Translations under genes and position numbers: made by a program
Part shown: piece by piece, positions 5,018 through 5,951 of the stretch
Numbering within the stretch: the first letter of the stretch is position 1
How the letters are laid out: each line of letters opens with the position of its first letter
Source: Fimbriimonadales bacterium
Lineage (GTDB): Bacteria; Armatimonadota; Fimbriimonadia; Fimbriimonadales; GBS-DC
Assembly (NCBI GenBank): GCA_026416655.1
Contig: JAOAES010000348.1
Location: 1 to 5,951, forward strand
Length of the DNA: 5,951 nucleotides
Direction of reading: 5' to 3'
The notes under the pieces: generated by a model
What the model was told of the DNA's origin: nothing
Database searches by the model: none
The model's input: the letters and a program-made list of their open reading frames with translations, nothing else

Positions 5018-5951
5018 CTCGATCGCGCGGCGGTAGAAGCGGATGTTGTCGATCTCGAGGGTCATCGGTCCGCCTGAGTTGACGGCGATGTTGAGTAAGC
5101 AGTAGGGTGGGTTGTCGCTGTCGGGCAGCGCGACGCCGCGGTAATCAACCGCGACCGTGCGCGTGAAGGTATTTTGCCCCAGCGCGATTTCGGCAACATA
5201 GTCCGTCTGCCCCCAGCCCGCAGGGCTGTTGATGGACACAATCATGTTCGCCCAGCCTGCAGGCGGCGGGGAGACGAGGGTCACATCCATCACCACCATG
5301 TCGGCGCGGCGCACCATCGCTGCCAGACCGGGCACGCTGCCGTCCGAACCACCATCGTAAAGCCACTTGAATCCGCCTTGATTCTCGACGCGCATCTTAC
5401 CGTTGTTCCAGCTGAGCGTGATGCCGACTTGACCTGTGCCGATGTTGAAGCCCTGCAGGTTGTTGTCGAAGGTAAACGCCATCATCTCGCAGGCAGTGCG
5501 GTACAGGCGCAGATTGTCGAAGTAGATTTCGTGCGACCCGCCCGCATTCAGTCCGAGGTTAATCTGGAACCATTCCACACTGGGGTCAGGCAACGCCAGC
5601 GGCTCCAGATCGAGAAGCACGGTGCGTGTGCCTGCTGTGCGCGGCAGCCCAAATGAGTAGGGAGTCTCGCGCCATCCAGGCTGGGGGTCGTTCAGTGAGA
5701 CAAGCATGTTCGTCCATGGCACGCTACGCCCTGTCGGCACGGTTGCGTCCAGCAGCAACTTCTTGCTTATTTGCAGGTAGGGCAGCAGCTCGTCGCGCAC
5801 GCCGTTGCCAAACAGCCAGCCAAAATTGCCCGGCCACTGGACGCCCATCGAGTAGTTGCCGTGAGTCACGCCAGTCGTTGCACGAAATACTTGCCAACCC
5901 TGCGGCGGATTGCTGGTAAAGCCGTGCAGGTCTTCGGTCTCGAACGAGTAG
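4853..5951 (-). CDS. Secreted protein with tandem carbohydrate-binding-like modules and a C-terminal dockerin-like domain (5' part lies beyond the right edge)
   Basis: The frame is open to the right edge: 365 residues are visible, and the sequence before the GTG at 5869 (YSFETEDLHGFTSNPPQGWQ) clearly belongs to the protein. The true start and any signal peptide are outside. Two modules of about 155 residues follow each other (5950-5483 and 5482-5021). They share F-x-F-[DE]-x-x-L-x-GF at the start, F-x-W-L near the middle, W-[TA]-NM-[LI]-VS, TRTV-x-x-D-x-x-x-x-ALPD, and an end of the form [FI]-DN-[LI]-R-[LF]-YR. This is the pattern of beta-sandwich carbohydrate-binding or jelly-roll modules. 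The tail (4856-5017) has two EF-hand-type calcium loops, DVNCDGCVDDADLL and DINSDRVVDDADLL, spaced as in type I dockerins. No catalytic domain is visible. The protein is probably extracellular or surface-attached and binds a polysaccharide or another protein. The ligand is unknown. It is convergent with the RNase gene, 84 bases away. Confidence 0.88.
   Translation of the reverse strand, partial: YSFETEDLHGFTSNPPQGWQVFRATTGVTHGNYSMGVQWPGNFGWLFGNGVRDELLPYLQISKKLLLDATVPTGRSVPWTNMLVSLNDPQPGWRETPYSFGLPRTAGTRTVLLDLEPLALPDPSVEWFQINLGLNAGGSHEIYFDNLRLYRTACEMMAFTFDNNLQGFNIGTGQVGITLSWNNGKMRVENQGGFKWLYDGGSDGSVPGLAAMVRRADMVVMDVTLVSPPPAGWANMIVSINSPAGWGQTDYVAEIALGQNTFTRTVAVDYRGVALPDSDNPPYCLLNIAVNSGGPMTLEIDNIRFYRRAIEGDVNCDGCVDDADLLSVLFEFGSTAITPADINSDRVVDDADLLTVLFNFGQGCG

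Noticed and set aside
5174..5656. Plus-strand frame of 160 codons opposite the dockerin gene
   Set aside because: Its His/Val-rich composition is that of a complement frame, while the opposite strand has clear module repeats.

Overview
The window holds five protein-coding genes and no RNA gene, transposon or CRISPR array that I can see. It reads like chromosomal DNA of a GC-rich, diderm (two-membrane), probably free-living bacterium. The pointers are an RND/ABC-type periplasmic adaptor with a TolC-contact (RLS) motif, an RNase E/G-family protein, a secreted beta-sandwich protein ending in a dockerin-like EF-hand pair of the 'DDADLLxVLFxFG' style, and a repeat-rich coiled-coil protein of a type common in thermophile genomes. 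Together these recall hot-spring Armatimonadota, but this is an impression from protein style, not a search result.

Layout, left to right. (1) Positions 1-447, minus strand: the N-terminal part of a coiled-coil protein that runs off the left edge. (2) 478-2133, minus strand: a HlyD/MacA-type membrane-fusion (adaptor) protein with an unusually long helical hairpin. Its stop lies 30 bases before the start of gene 1, so the two may be co-transcribed. (3) 2184-2987, plus strand: a degenerate CHAD-domain protein, divergent from gene 2. The 50-base gap between them carries a perfect 8-bp inverted repeat whose two arms each contain a TACACT -10-like hexamer pointing at one of the genes. (4) 3032 (or 3065)-4768, plus strand: ribonuclease E/G with intact catalytic aspartates and zinc-link cysteines and a C-terminal TRAM-like extension. 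Conservation and the strong Shine-Dalgarno site place its start at an ATC codon, not at a standard start. The same GGTACACT element lies upstream of it. (5) 4853-5951, minus strand: the C-terminal part of a secreted protein with two tandem copies of a carbohydrate-binding-like module and a dockerin-like tail, running off the right edge. Genes 4 and 5 converge on an 84-base spacer filled with two hairpins.

The genes do not form one obvious pathway. RNase E/G acts in RNA maturation and decay, the adaptor in export across the envelope, and the dockerin protein outside the cell. The adaptor's expected ABC or RND pump gene is not in the window. The best leads are regulatory: the apparent non-AUG start of the RNase E/G gene (with a competing short upstream ORF ending in a TAGTG overlap) and the recurrent GGTACACT element at gene starts.
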